Positions 10,484 through 23,960 of a DNA stretch of 64,000 bases are shown here, piece by piece. The notes below the pieces were generated by a model, which did no database searches, was not told the origin of the DNA, and saw only the letters and a program-made list of their open reading frames with translations. The position numbers and the translations under genes are program-made. This DNA is from Todiramphus chloris collaris. Its lineage: Eukaryota; Chordata; Aves; Coraciiformes; Alcedinidae. The stretch is from positions 1,919,075-1,983,074 of the forward strand of contig JANVCC010000073.1 of NCBI GenBank assembly GCA_025345505.1, written 5' to 3'. Within the stretch, counting starts at the first letter, position 1. Each line of letters starts with the position of its first letter.

Positions 10484-12831
10484 GGTAGCCAGCATCGGGC
10501 ACTCTCAGCCCAGCAGCTCAGGGAACTTGCCGTCTGACTGAGGACCTCTAACAAACAGGGAGGGAAAGAGAGATTTCAGCCAGTTAACAACTAAATTGCA
10601 TTCCTGCCTTAAGTCCCCCCCACCCAGTATCTTCACCCCTACCTACCCCCTGAGGGTTCTTCCTTCCAGAGCGACCCTGTGAATGATCAACCCGGGGATG
10701 AGAGCACAGGAGGACCTGATTCAGCAAAAAGTTTAAGCACATGGATAAACCAAAGCCGAAATTACTTCACACGCGCCGGTAACACAGACTAGATAAACCC
10801 TGCCAAAGAGGGGAGCTGAAAAAGCTGAGACAAAAGCTGCACGTTCTTGAAGGAGAACAGCCTGCCAAGGGACGGGAAGAAAGAAGCAAGTATAACTGAG
10901 ATAGTCATTTTTAAATTCAGTTTTTCCCTCTGGCTTTCTGGATTATACCAAATATTTTAAAGCTCTGTGTGGTGAAACATGAGTTCAGGGACTCGTTTGG
11001 ATTTTTGGTTTGTGTTTTGGGGGGTGTGAGGAAAAAGAAGAGGAAGAAATTTCAAAAGAAGCTTAAATCTAAACCACATTTCCTTCCTTTCAAGCCCACT
11101 CCCTTCAAAAAAAAAAACCACCTCATTTTAACAAACAATGCATTGTTCCCCACTCATCCATGCCTAAGTTCACCCCTGGAAACAAATTTCCTATAAAAAG
11201 ACTAAAGCTTCCTAAGTGGAAACAAATGTAAAGAACTGTCCACAACACCGTTTGTGGTACCACTGCAGAGAGCCTTCAACTTCAGCTTCTTAGTTAGTAT
11301 GAAAGTGGGCAAAATGAGGTCTTTGTAGGTGCCCCTCTACCGATTTTGACAGAGGTCTCTCCACTTACATCCTTTTTGAACTTTCTTGTTGTAATTAGAT
11401 ACAAAATTCACTTGAGTTTGGTAGCAGATGACTCTACAAGCACAGAGGCTGCTGCAGGGAGGAGCCTTTTAACCAGGCAGTTATTTTAATGAAGTAGGAA
11501 ACGTGGTGCTTGGATGAAGCTACCACTGTATTACAGTGGAAGGGAGTTTGTTATTGTGGTGGTGAGATTTTGTTGGGCAGTTTTGCAGTTGGTTTTTTCT
11601 TTATTTTTTTTCTTTTTTTTTAAGTTTATGTAAAAATTCCCAGAGTCTTTTACAAGAAAACCAAACAATACAAAACAAAAACAAAATGAGAATTGCAGAA
11701 CTGTGATGAAATGGAAAATTTCTGAGAGACAACATGGAAAATATTTGAAAACAATTGGTTTATCTGAAACAGGTAAAAGCCTAAGCAAGAGTGAACACCG
11801 GTCTGCACCAGTGCCTGGAGGACATGGCTGGCACGCAGCAGCTTTGGAGGAGGGTAGGCAAGAACAATAAGATCGCAAGAACGGCAAGAAAAAATTAGTC
11901 ATGGGCTTCTAAAAAAAAATAAATAAATCATACATCACTCCAATTAATTGTCACGCAGAAGTCAGCTATTTAATTAAAGGGATAATGTATCACCAACGGA
12001 ATCAAGCCATTTCACAGGCGAATTTTTACCTAGCCATAGAGACTGTTTCACTTCGAAAAGATTAAAACATAACTGTCACGGTTCCAGGTGGGTACAGGGC
12101 ATGAGTTGTTTGCTTCTCCAGCTGCTGCAGTGCCAGAAAGCATCTTCCCCTTGAGGGGAGCACTTAGTCAGGATGTACAGACCTGGCTCTTCTCGTTGCT
12201 TTTGCTCCTTAACTCTTGCACGACTGACTCAGTGCTCCCCAAAAAGGCAAGCACAGTTCGCAGCAGACAAGCAAAGCAAAGCAAAGCAGGCGTGCCCTGC
12301 TCCCTTAGAAACAGCCCTGTTCTTCAGTACTTCCCTCCATCTGAAACGGGCATCCCTACTGTTTGCCTCATAAAAAGGCCTTTGCTTGGTCTTAAATTAT
12401 TTTATAAGCCAGAAGGGAACATTTCAACATCAGCCAATCACTTCACACCCCCTACCAATTCTAATCAATCAGCTCAGCACCAGCGGGTTAGCAAAACACT
12501 TGAGTTTCCAAGGCAAACATCTACCGGTAAGAAACACTTGTGCTTCGGGTTGTGGTATTTGCATAAAGCTTTGGCAGGTGATTAAACAAATCTACTCTCT
12601 CAGCAGAAACAAACCCCATGGTAATTTTGCTGATAAACTACTTTTATATGGGGGGGGATTACAGATTATTTACCAAATTCATTCTCTGCTCTCTGTGTTT
12701 AAAGGTTATACAAGATGAATACCATTTATGAGTCATTTCAAGACTAGATTAAAAAAAAAGAATATAAAAGTCTTGACGCGATCTTGCCGCTGTTTTCTTC
12801 CTCTGCCACTCTACGCTCTTCTCTCAATTCT

Positions 12832-13243
12832 AGATCCTGGAGAACAAGGTGCGAAGATTTCATTCAAAAGTGCCAAAGCCAACGTTCCTGTCCTCTCACG
12901 GAAGGGGACACTCCTGCAGACAGCGGGGGAGCCAGGCCTGACACCTCGGCGATGGAAGCCAGCCCACAGCCTTCGGCGAGGCAGGAGGCCGGGAGCAGCC
13001 CAGGGACAGCAGGCTCAGACAGGCCTGCCGCTCATTCCGTGAGTCAGGCACCAAGCAGATGTTCTCTAAGAGGAAAATTGCTAACATCTTATTCAGCAAA
13101 GACGAGGACTTCAGCGCAACAAGGCAGGCTCGAAGCGTCTCGACAGTGTACGGTTTCACCAGAACAGGCTTGGTTCCCCTCGGCGTGAGCAGAGCGCTCG
13201 AGAGAGGGCCCATGGAGAGTGCCGGGGAGCCTAGCTCTGGAGG
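12832..13243 (+). other. Unassigned CpG-bearing, exon-like block inside LNX intron 1
   Basis: A GC- and CpG-rich block in AT-rich surroundings. On the plus strand it follows a pyrimidine-rich acceptor-like sequence (TCTCAATTCTAG, ending near 12832) and ends at a donor-like CTGGAG|GTGAGC near 13242. One plus frame is open from upstream to 13188, another from after a stop near 12940 through the donor-like site, and the minus frame is open over 12896-13264. No frame is open across the whole block on the plus strand and I recognise none of the peptides. It could be a regulatory island, a decayed retrocopy or an exon of an unknown transcript. Confidence 0.3.
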
Positions 13244-16200
13244 TGAGCTTTGATACCTACTCAATCTTCTGCAGTTACCACCAAACCTCAGTTACTTTAA
13301 CTTCTGCAGGGCAGACCAACCCCAACAACCCCCTCCGTTCTTGCACTGCTCTTTTTGTTACACCATTCCCTCCCTCCCAGCTTCCTTCCAGCAAGGCCAC
13401 CTTGAGCGGCACATTCTCTGCTCCCGCCCTTCTCCATAGGCCTGGGATCTCTCCCTCCACCTCACCCGTGTTTTAGCCTGCTCATATTATGAGGGAATCA
13501 CAAAGTGAGGATCTAGCTTGGTCCCAAGTCGCTGCGTATTGACTACATGAAAATGTTAAAGCCTGATGTTGCTGCTCTAAAGGACTCTGCAGTTCTAAAA
13601 GCAGAACGCAAGGAATGCCTCTGGAGTCTGAACTGCCTAGGAATTATTCACCAGGTAATACACCCCATTCCTATCCATAAAGAACTGAAGGAAATAAAGC
13701 AGGAGAAATATCTTTATTTTTCCCCCATTACCCTGTGTGGACTAGAGAAAAGGTTTCTCTGGGATCACCTTAAATCACCTTAAAAAAAAAAAAATCACTG
13801 TTGGCTTTTTTTTAAGTAGGATTTCTTGTACTGTAACTGACTCAAAGAATAGACTTTTTTTTTTTTTTTTAGTTAAAAGAAGACTTATCAGGTTGTCTAA
13901 TCTAATTCCCTGCCAAAGCAAGACTATTCCTGACAATATTAGCACATTGCCTCTTCTTGTTTTAACTCAGCTAGGGCCCAGAGCCTCAGATCTACACCCC
14001 CTCTGCACAGCTACCATGCTGCTAATAGCTCTAGTAGGGAGCATGCCAAGAACCACACTGAGAGCAAGCCACTCAGCACCATTCCCGATGGACAAACTCT
14101 GCTTGGCTCTCCAAAGCACCCTGGAGTTGTAAACAGAATCACTTCTACAGCTTTTTTTTCCTTTTTTTTTTTTTAAAAACACCGTAATTCTCTAAGAAAT
14201 CTGTCCAGTGTCGTGCTCCCACTGGCACTACAGTGACTGGAGTGGTACCCGACTGCCCCGAGAGCAAGAGAGCAACATCCCTGCTTCCAACCCTGCGCTT
14301 GAAGCCTCAGCATCTCTGAGCACAACTCCTGCTCCTCGTTTTTAAGGCTTTCGCTCTGCCGCTGATAGCAGGGAGCACAAATTAGGGCAAAATTCAGTCC
14401 AGGCCTGTCTGCTCCTTCAATTGCAGCACGGGATACAAGTCACTTTCAGTCAGGAAGACATTTACCTTAATGGCAGGTGTAATATTGTTGCTATTCCCAT
14501 TCAAAGACTGAGAAATTACATCACCAGAGGCTAAAACACAGACCCAGGGAGGCATCAGCTCATGGGAATTTAACTCTTTAGTGTGTCTCTGAATATGATC
14601 TCAGGGTAACATACCTGAGATCACACTGGAAGATCCTGGGGGGTGGTGACAACAAAACAAAACACCCAAACAACAACAAGAGAATCAAGAGTGTTGCAGT
14701 GAACTGATTTGTAAAGCCCCAAGTCAGAACACATTTCATATTGTAAAGAACTGTGGAGACAGTCCGTGGAAAGGACACACAACAGGGGTGGAACACTTCT
14801 CCTGACAGATTAGGAAGAATAGAAAAATACTGCTTAAGTTAAAAAATAATTTAAAAAACCCCAAACCAATAAAACAGACAGAAAACCCCACAACCAAACA
14901 ACAACAAAACAACCAAACAGAAACCCAAGAAATCTGCCAAATAACTGGTTCTCAGTATTAAAAAAAAAACTACTTTTACCATGGAGAATATTTTGGAAAT
15001 CCAACAGGTTTATGTTTTTGTGACCTGGAGGTTAGCATTTCCACGTTCACAGAGACTGTGATACTGAAAACCCCAATCCAGAAGCTGGATTTGGGACTGC
15101 AGGGCACGTGCCCCACATTTAGTGCTGTGGAATAGGTCACTGCAAAAATTATACCAGTTATTATATTTATAGCTACATTCCCCCAGGAGACTGGAAATGC
15201 AACATTCCAACTAAAGGCTAAACAATTAATTAATTGGGGGGGGCGGGTTGGACAAAACAAAGCCAGCACCTTCTGGACTCAGATGACTGAGGGCACAAAC
15301 CCAAACCCCATCTGCTTGCATAAAAAGCAAGTTCCAGGTGGATTCTAATGCAGCAAAACCAATGTTCTGGCAATAAACCATAAAAAAAAAGTGGCAGACC
15401 GTTTGCTAAACTTTCTTCCAACAGCTTGCACTCAGTTAAGAAGTTTTGTGCTTCACAGAATGGCTATTTTTTTTTTCCCCCCTTTTATAAACAGAGTGAA
15501 GCACACTGCAGAAACATTCTGTAACAGGGGGATTGCCAAATCCCATCACCACTTCGAACGAGGAGTTCCCACAGGTGTAATGGGACAGGTTTTCTACGAA
15601 ATCAGTTCACTGCTGTCCTGACCCAACTCCTCCACTGCGCTGCTGTTTCACAACCGGGAGTAAAATGCCCTTAGTTTACACTCGGGGCACAGAAAATGGT
15701 GTTGAAAGATCAGAGGGTTCCTAGAAGCAACACTTAAAAGTAGGGTTTTTTTTTTTTAACAAAAGCCACAATATCAAACCCAAGAACAGTTTCGGGTGGT
15801 GACACAATGTCCTATGATCTTTCTTTTTTGCTTTCTGATATTGCTGGAAATCAGGCCACTGAATGAAAGAGTAGGGAGTTAAAGCTTCTGCAAATGATCA
15901 GTTTATACAGCTAAATAAGAAGCAGCCCTTTCACTAATTAACCTGCCTTCAAGCCAAAGGGTTTCTAGTAAGGCATCTCCAAGCTCTGCACACACGTGAA
16001 CGCTTGGATTGAGAAACTCAAAATCAAAGGGAATCAAATCCCTCTTTATTCCTTCGATAAAGGAAGATCAACCGTTTAAACTTTTCATTGTCCCCATCAC
16101 TTACACCCATTCCTTAACCACAAAGTCGTATTCTAACACCCTGCTGTTTCTGTGCCTGTTGGACAGTTTCGTATTTAATCTGCTTGAGCTTCTTGGCAAG

Positions 16201-19200
16201 TATCCCTTTTCTCAGCCAGGAAACAGAAAGCCAATTGTATTTTCATTAATTATAATCAGAATCATTATCCTGTTAGAGTAGAAAAGATTTCTCATTCCAG
16301 GAAAGCCTATCCTGAGAGATGTGCTCCAAGGCGTGGTTGGCTGGAGCAAGGCTATCCCAAGGAGTTTGCTGGTTTACACCAGCAGCTCTCCAGGATGGTA
16401 CATGCAATTTCAGTTTTAACATAATGCACTTCAAGATAGATTTAAAGAGGAAAAAAAACAAAACAAAACAACCCTGGTTTTTTTAGTATATTTGAAAGTT
16501 CAAGATAAGAAAAGATGTCTTAGCTTTTTATTACTTATTTTCCAAGTCTTACTAGCAAGCAACAGCTTAAGATGCAAACATACACCTCATTTCAGGAGGA
16601 AGAAAAGCTGACGTGAAAAATTAAGAAGCTGGCACTTATCATTCATTTCTCTCCCTACCATATGCTCTTAACATTTGCTTCTCAGCTCAGTTAATGGTAT
16701 CACAGAACAGTGCCTCATCAGGGCCCCAGCGTGCTACAGTAGCTGGACTACAAGGTAATTTCAACAATTAATCCCAGGTTTTTTTATATATACAGAACAG
16801 GAGATTCTGGTGTTATTGTTCAATTAATATTAGCTGGGTAACAAGAACCAATACATTACCTCTCTCCTCCCTTCTTCTTAAGGAATTAAGTAGTGGTATA
16901 AAGTATCTTCCACCTACACTTTTCTCCCAAGGGGATGAAACAGTGACTATTTTAATGTACTGCTCTGAAAAATGGATACCTTAAATGCCAGCAAAGGGAA
17001 GTGAAGACAAGTGCTGCAGAAAAAGCTGGTTTATTTCTATTTCTTCCTGCTTCCTCGCCTTTGCTACATGCCTCTGCTCTATCCACCAGCCTTTCTGCAT
17101 CCTGTCTTCCACACAGATGTGCAAGCTGCTGGTTTTGTGCTTGCAGGAATGCTTTTGGTGTTTAAATCAATGTGCTTCTCTGCAGAATTTGACTCAAAGA
17201 CTCTTCTGGAAGTTCCACACTGGCAGCATAAGTAGATTTTCTTTGTGCGTTCTTTATTTTTTCCTATTGTGTCTTATCACCTCTCTCTAGGAAATGAAAT
17301 ACCCCTGCTTCCACCCCCACCTCAGCTCCATTTTTAACGCCGCAGCTATCTGCAATTCCACCCCTACAAATCAGTTTGATGGTTGTGGGAGTAGTTTTCT
17401 ATAGACAAAGGAAGAAGGAATCCAATGCTATAATTTAAGGATAAAGGATCTAATCTGTAATTAATAACCAAAGCTTCTCTTGCAATTAAAGCAAAAAGCC
17501 CAAAACCAAAACAAAGAGGGATTAGGAGATTTGATGTTCAGATTTCAGTTCATCTAGATACCTAGGAGCACGCTTACTTTCCAAAGAGCTGCCTCTGCTT
17601 TCAGGACAGGAGGTAAAGATCCTGTGTCTATGTGCTATATGTGAGTAATACCAGATGCTCTTATCACATCATGGTCTGCATGACTACCTGTAAATTCCTT
17701 GGATAAAGAAATTAAAAAGCACCCTAGTTTACAGGATCTGAAAGGAGTATGTCCTGCGTGGAGGCTTTTCTTTGGGAGAAACCTTCCTAACCAGCCAGCC
17801 CCGACAGCCGTTACTCTTGCAGGAGTGTGTAGATCATTGTTCATTTGTGACCTGGGGGTTGTGTCTGTAACACAGGTCAGAAAAAAGCAGCTATTTTCTT
17901 ATCACAGAATTTCTGACGCATGCAAGAGAAGCAGCAGACTGTGTGTTACGTAACTGTATGGTTTTTAAAGTCACTGTTTGAGTATCCTTACCAAGACAGT
18001 CATCATCATTGATATTTAAAAGTAATGTGATGGGGGGAAAGAAGAAGCCTGTTGCTTTTGTCGACATAAGTTATTTCTATAGCCATGAGCCTTGCCTATC
18101 TTGTGAGAAATTCTTACAAGTCTTTGATCTCTATCAGTCTGATACTTTAAATTAGATTCATTTCAGTTTCAACCTGTTCTTGGCTATTCTCAACCTTAAG
18201 CATGAAATAATTTGTTTTCAGAGTTAGTGGAAAAAAAAAACCCCAACCACAAAACAAACCCCAAACAAACCCCACTTGCAAATACTGTTTTCTACATAAC
18301 TTCACCAGAAGGGACCCAGCAGCATGAAAGCAGAGTTTTGCACCTGGTGATGAAATGTTTCCCAACAACAGACACAGAGCTATAATTCTTAACATCAAAA
18401 CTATCGTCTTAGGGCTTTGCTGCAGGATAAAGCAGTGCAGAACTTTTCATTACCCACACACCAAGTCCAATTCTGATCTCGGTTACAGTAGCAACAGGTT
18501 GGGTTGGGTTTTTTTTGATGGTGCTGTTTTAAGCCAAAGAGTTTGGCACCATCTCTGACAGCGTTTTATATCAATAGGCCCCTGGAATCTAAACTCTGAG
18601 AAAAAAAAAAAAGCCAATGATTGGTGCCAAACATAAAGCACGGCTCTTGCAGATGGACCACTACATTTCCCCCAGTCCTGGCTCTTTTTCCTCAAGTGCC
18701 CCAGCCTGTGCTTGATGCCAGCAGCAGCAGGGCATCACCCTGCTAGGGCACAACACCCCAGGCTCCCTTTCACCAGGTAAAAAGGGCATTTTATCAAAAC
18801 CAGTGCAAAGCACCTTCTAGCCCAAGCTTGTTCCCACTAACTTAAAAAGCTGAATTAAAAGATAAATAAGTCTGTAATTCCCCTTTACATTCCATTCTAC
18901 CATCAGATCATGGTAAAGGGGAAAGAAAAAAAGAAAGAAACGGAGTTATCTTCATTTAAAACAAACAAAAAAAACCCCAACACCTAATTCCCTAGACCAG
19001 GTCTCCTCAAAATTGTGGCTCCAGGTAAGTTTGAAGTTTAAACTCCAGCCAGTGCTTGTGGGCAGGCAGAGCTGCTGCACCCAGGAGCTGAAATGCCCTT
19101 CCCCACAGATGAAGCCAGCAAGTAAATCAGCACTTCACTGGGAGAAAAAAAAATAAGTATCTCTGGATTAAGAATGACATTCCCCTAGAGATTTGCAGAA

Positions 19201-22200
19201 CAGTATTATGGTTCATTTCTAAAAGACTTGAGACACATTCTGCTGCTCAGGACATCTGTGATACTGGTTCACGAGCTTAAGGACAGTTGCACATGTAATT
19301 TAAGATGCCTTTTCATCGTAGAATTTCTCCTAGTCTATCTTTCTCTCTTTAGACTTAACCCTCCCAGGTAGGGGGAATCAAAACTGGAAGAGGAATTTTT
19401 GATTTCTTTTTTTCTTTTTTTTTCAGCAAGTCTTACCCTGATTTAAAGCTGTGTCCAAGCTGGTATCAGAAACAGGTCTTTAAGAACAATTTTTATCTTG
19501 CCTTACTGGGCACATATTTACAGTATGCGTAAAATGATAATTATGTTATACTTTCTCTTGTTCTAAAAATAATTTTGAATTGGGAGTGGCTGTCTCACCA
19601 ATTAAAAGACCAAAGTCCTTCCACTATCCACAAATCCATGCAGCAATCACATTCTTCCTTAGGTACCCGTGAACGACCTCACCTTCCAGCATAGGAACAG
19701 GGCGACAAAATCTCCTTTCTCTGATCAGTTTTCCCTCTGTTGAGTAAAGCAGCCACATAGCCCCAGGTGTTAACCTCACAGGTTGGTTGGGTTTTTTTTT
19801 TTTTCCCCAATCCTAAATACAAAAAGGCCCAGAAGACCCATTACGTTTATTTTTATGTATCCTACTTGACATAATCATGCGACATTTTTTCTTCCCTATC
19901 AGTTGAGATCATGTAGAAGAGGATATCCTCAGATCTAAGGTTCCCAGGGCAGGGGTTGATTTATTTATTTATTTTCTATTTTGAGACCTGCAGCAGCACT
20001 CACTAGGCCAGGAAGAATTTATCTGTTATTTATTAGTCAAGGGGTGGGAGGTTAGTAAGCCTGAGAGCTTTACAAGCAGGGCTGATGATGATTTACTGGA
20101 CTTTCAATAACTGTAACACAGCTGATGTTACAGATGAGCCCCTTAAACTCTGCAAGGAGAAGGGCAGGTTTTATCTCAACCCCTTTCTAACTGTCAGAAA
20201 ATCAGCTTTTAGAGAGAAGAGTCTGCTGCAGCTGTTTACAAAACTTGCCTGAGTCTTGGCCCAGGCAAAGAGCAAAGATAGACAAAATGGGTTTGCTTTT
20301 TTAAACAAATACATAATACCTTCCAGTACTTCCAGAGTATTCCAAATAAGGAACATTACAGTCTCTAAACAAAATTTGCAGAGAGAGACCCTCTAAAGTC
20401 AGGGCACCCCTATACAGACACAAAACCAGCCTTCATCTATAAGCTGCGGATCTTCTCTCCAAATTCCTCCAGCTTTATTCTGTTTCCCTCTTTCCAGCCT
20501 TAAGTGCTTTTTCCTGGGCCAACACAGTAATTCCTACTACTCCTGTTCATCTAAATCCCCTCTAACGCTTCAGACAGTTTGACATACTGCCTCACGAGCA
20601 ATTTCTTATCCAAAGCATCAAAAAGATTGCCAGATATTTTCACCTTTTCAAACCCGATTCGTGTCAAGACATTTCCAAGCCAAGAGCAACGTTTTCTGTG
20701 TTGTAACTCGGAGAAGATCAACTGACGAGGGACTGTCAAACACAGTTCCTACCAACTGCATGAACAGCAGCACTGGAGTAAGCCGAGAAGGAAAAGCCAA
20801 ACAAGAGGGTTTTGTATTAAAGCAGCAAAAACATACTCAGGCCTGTGAGTAAGATAACAGCTGCAACCACTCCGCCAAGATCCACATGATCAGAATGAAA
20901 AGATGCAGCTTAATTTTCCAAGTGAAATCAATACAGCAGTTGCAGCAGGATTTTTTTTTTAATGCAGAAAACTCGAATGATGTGGAAATGGCAAAATACA
21001 GCAGAGGGTACTTTGTGAACCACAGATATTTTGTTCTGCAGCTCTCTTTTATTATTTTACATTTATTCTTATTATACTATTAAGTCTAAGACTCTACAAT
21101 CTCATAAACACATGTAAATTCATCTATTATCCATACTTAGGGAAGTACAGCACTACCATGGCTTATGAAACCATTAATTACCATTTCTAATACTGGAATC
21201 GCCGTCCAGGCAGCACTAATTTTATCCAGAATAATCCTCAACCTGTTTGATCACGTATCTTTGAACTTCATGGAGTTAGGTATTTTTTTTTGGAGGTCAT
21301 TTAGCTGCCAGGTCCCTTTTGGAACAATTTCTGCCACCTTTTACCGCTCTCATTCCCCAGGCCATAAGGTTGGGTTTGTTTCTTAACTCTTGCTCGCTTC
21401 CCTCGCTATTCATTTGGTTAGGAACTTCGTAAGAAAATTGTCTTTTGACAGACAAGGTTCCTTTTTGCTACACACCACAGGTCCTTCCCTCCATCCCACT
21501 GGGGTTTTATGCCAGTGCATCTCCGTTATTTAAATGAAGTTACATATGCATCAAGCTTGCATACTAGAGCAGACAGGTAAATAAGGCGAGTGAAGGTGTG
21601 GATTTGCGGCGCTGCTGACTCTTCCAACAGCTAGCGAACCCCATAAAAGGTTGGCCTCCTGTTTATCGTTCCTCTGCTCCATCCTCAGCCATATGACCCC
21701 TTTGTTTTTCCATGCACAAGCACTGCTGCTGTTTTGACTTCATGAGCTGGTTCAGGGAGCAAATCCCTTTGGGGCAGGGAATAAATATTAGCACTGCCTT
21801 AGCCCCTTTCAGCAGCAGACACACGGCATCTGCTTAGTCACACTGTAAAAGAAGGAGTTTGCGTGTGTAACTTAAGAGAAAGAAGTTTTGTTTTGAAGGA
21901 GCCATGTGCACAATCTGCCTTCTCTTTGCTGGAGAACTGCCAGAAGAGCTCTGGCCTTCAAGCATCAAGGACAAACGTCAGCACCGTCCCTCAAAGGCAC
22001 AGCACACAACCGGCATCGCTGTGGGAGGATAACTACAGTGCTTTCAACTACACCACGGCACCCAAACCTTGGGCTGCTCTGGAGTCTCCAAAGGCTAAAG
22101 GATTAGACGAGACAACTCTGGGGTGGTGTGACAGAAACTTCCTTGGGCTGCTTATTATCTCCATAGGCTTGTATGACGTGACCCAGCCCCGACGTGCCCT

Positions 22201-22714
22201 TTGCACATCAGGGACCACTCCTAACACTTATTATCTGTGCTTCAGACGGGACAGCGTTTCCTACGGAGCCTTTCTACAGTTCTGGTCCTTTCGTCTTATC
22301 TAAAAAAACCTGGAGTGTTAAAAAATCTGGAGCAAAAAGTGAAACTATGACCCTTTTCGTTTTGGAAACGCTCATTTTGCATGCCTGACTTGACCAAGGT
22401 AAAGCAGGACCAGAAAAAAAAAACAAACCAAAAGTCACTCAAGCGCAGTTCCAAAGCATGGCTGAAAGCAAAGTGAGCCTGCAGTGCCACCGAAAGGGGC
22501 TGTCCCGCTCTCCCTGCCACCTCCTGGGCTGGCACCAAGCTGGCTGCTGCCTGGTGCGGCCGCTTTGGGTCCGATAAGGAGGCCAATGTCAGAGCAGGGA
22601 CGCGTCAAGTGCACCCAAGCACGCAGCGAGGCAGAGCGGGACGGGCCCTTCGGCCGCCCGCAGCCTCAGCCCCGCTTCAAACCCCTCCTGGAAAACTGAT
22701 GAATTAAATCATTT

Positions 22715-22735
22715 AAAAAAAAAAAAAAAAAAAAA
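22715..22735 (+). repeat. Run of 21 A
   Basis: A pure A tract directly downstream of a GC-rich block of about 220 bp. It could be the poly(A) tail of an old retroposed sequence or a simple slippage tract; no source gene was recognised. Confidence 0.8.
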
Positions 22736-22949
22736 GGCCTTCTGGTTACGCGGTAGCCCTTAAACATTTCTTTCCAAGTTTCTTCTACACCTCTCCAGCA
22801 CATTACCTCATATTTAACATCACCTATAGTTCCTACCTTTAAGGCATTCCCAAAACGTCCACACAGTCACATTGCTCTGCTTCGCCTGTTATCTCAGCTT
22901 CTATTTATAGGCTTTATTTTTTTTTTTTTTTTGCATGAATTACCAGCAC

Positions 22950-23960
22950 AGCAGCAGAAACTTGCCAACTTACTACCTCTCCATCTCCCAGCAAGGCAAT
23001 CTCGCCTTCCACCCTCCTCCCGAGCCAGGCAAGCGGCCAGAGGAGCCGAGCGTGGAGTGTCCCGCACAGGCCCAAGCGCTGCTCCTCTGCGAGCCCGACC
23101 TTTGAGGAGCCAAAGCCTTCGGGGCGGGCAGGGATCAACCTTTCACCTGCGCTGCCCAGCCCCGCTGCGCTCAGCGCCCCCGTGTCGCGATAAACGCCCG
23201 GCATTTACCTCGGCTGAGAAGCGGGACGCCGGGAGAACTGAGCCGCTCTGAGCCCTCAGCCGCTTCCCGCGCTGATCCGCGATTCCCCCCCCCCCCCCCC
23301 GCTCCCCTCAGCCGCGGCGGGACCCCCGCGCCCCTCACCGCTCACCTGGGGACGCCGGGGGCGGGAAGAGGAGACTCGCTCTCCCCCGGGATAGGGAGGG
23401 AGGAGGGGAGGGAAGCCCGGCGCCAACTCGGCCTGTGACGGCGGTAAGCGCCGTTCGTCTCCAACAAGTTTCCGGGCGGGGAAGAAAGTCGAAACCTACG
23501 TGAGAGGAGGAGGCAGCGCAGCCGCCCAGGTGTCGCCCGCCCGGCACGGCTCAGCTCGGCCCGGCCCTCCCCCCAGCACCGCCGCGCCCCCTCCTCCTCC
23601 TCCTCCGCCTCCTCCTCCTCCTCCTTCCTCCCGTCCCGGCGGGGCCGCCCACACCCCCCGCAGCCCTGCTCCCGCCTCGCCGCGGGGCACGTTCCCCTTC
23701 TCGGCCGCCTGCCCCGGCTCCCCCTCAGCGTCTGCCCGACCCCAGGGTTGCCGGAGCCCTTGACGGGGTCGCCTCGGCGAGCGGCGAGGCCGCCGGGGGA
23801 GAGGTGCCGGGGGTTCTCCGCTGGGAAAGGTCCCGGTCGCTCGCCGCGGGCACCTCAGGCCTGTGGGGAACTGGCCCTCCTCTCGTTTAGGGGCATCTCC
23901 CCTGCCTGCCAAGGTGATTTGCGCACCCCCCGGGGATGTTTCCTCTGCTACCGGTGTCCT
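22950..23960 (-). promoter_or_regulatory. LNX: CpG island, likely LNX promoter with non-coding exon 1
   Basis: A dense CpG block with GC boxes (GGGGCGGG at about 23360 and GGGCGGGG at about 23473) and no TATA signal that I could assign. On the minus strand it holds good splice donors: CCCCAG|GTGAGC ending an exon at 23346 and CCGAG|GTAAAT at 23209. With the coding start in a second exon at 10.5 kb, as in human LNX2, a non-coding first exon ending here is the simplest model. The exact start site cannot be fixed. A CCT-rich stretch at about 23590-23632 lies inside the island. A divergent plus-strand transcript is possible but unsupported. Confidence 0.75.

Larger units (their letters stand above)
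10548..23345 (-). other. LNX: LNX intron 1
   Basis: About 12.8 kb between the candidate non-coding exon 1 and the RING exon. It contains A- and T-rich tracts (for example near 13860, 14150 and 19795), a GC-rich block ending in a run of 21 A (22480-22735) and an unusual CpG-bearing block at 12.83-13.24 kb entered separately. I see no convincing coding exon. Confidence 0.7.
1..23346 (-). other. LNX: LNX-family gene (RING-PDZ E3 ubiquitin ligase), 5' part, runs off the window start
   Basis: Gene-level entry. The coding parts join as 10483-10095, 7523-7297, 5901-5702, 4420-4052, 1704-1528, 404-230 and 72-1 on the minus strand. Intron phases are 2, 1, 0, 0, 0 and 1, and each agrees with the next exon, giving about 536 continuous codons. 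Domain order is Zn-RING-Zn, NPAF linker, PDZ1, PDZ2, PDZ3, the LNX1/LNX2 layout; human LNX1 and LNX2 are about 700 residues, so PDZ4 is missing only because the window ends. Family members ubiquitinate Numb and other PDZ or PTB partners at membranes and junctions. From memory, wording such as ILDLLEGGLAA in PDZ2, LQPLLQP in the RING and NPAF (not NPAY) in the linker is LNX2-like, but similarity to human LNX2 looks lower than expected for a bird orthologue. A separate LNX-like paralogue is therefore possible. Confidence 0.93.

Noticed and set aside
12896..13264. Minus-strand frame in the CpG block as an alternative LNX exon
   Set aside because: The peptide shows no zinc-finger, RING or PDZ features and does not resemble the known short LNX1 first exon.
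21863..22303. 146-codon plus-strand frame in LNX intron 1
   Set aside because: No recognisable domain, no splice partner and no codon pattern to support it.
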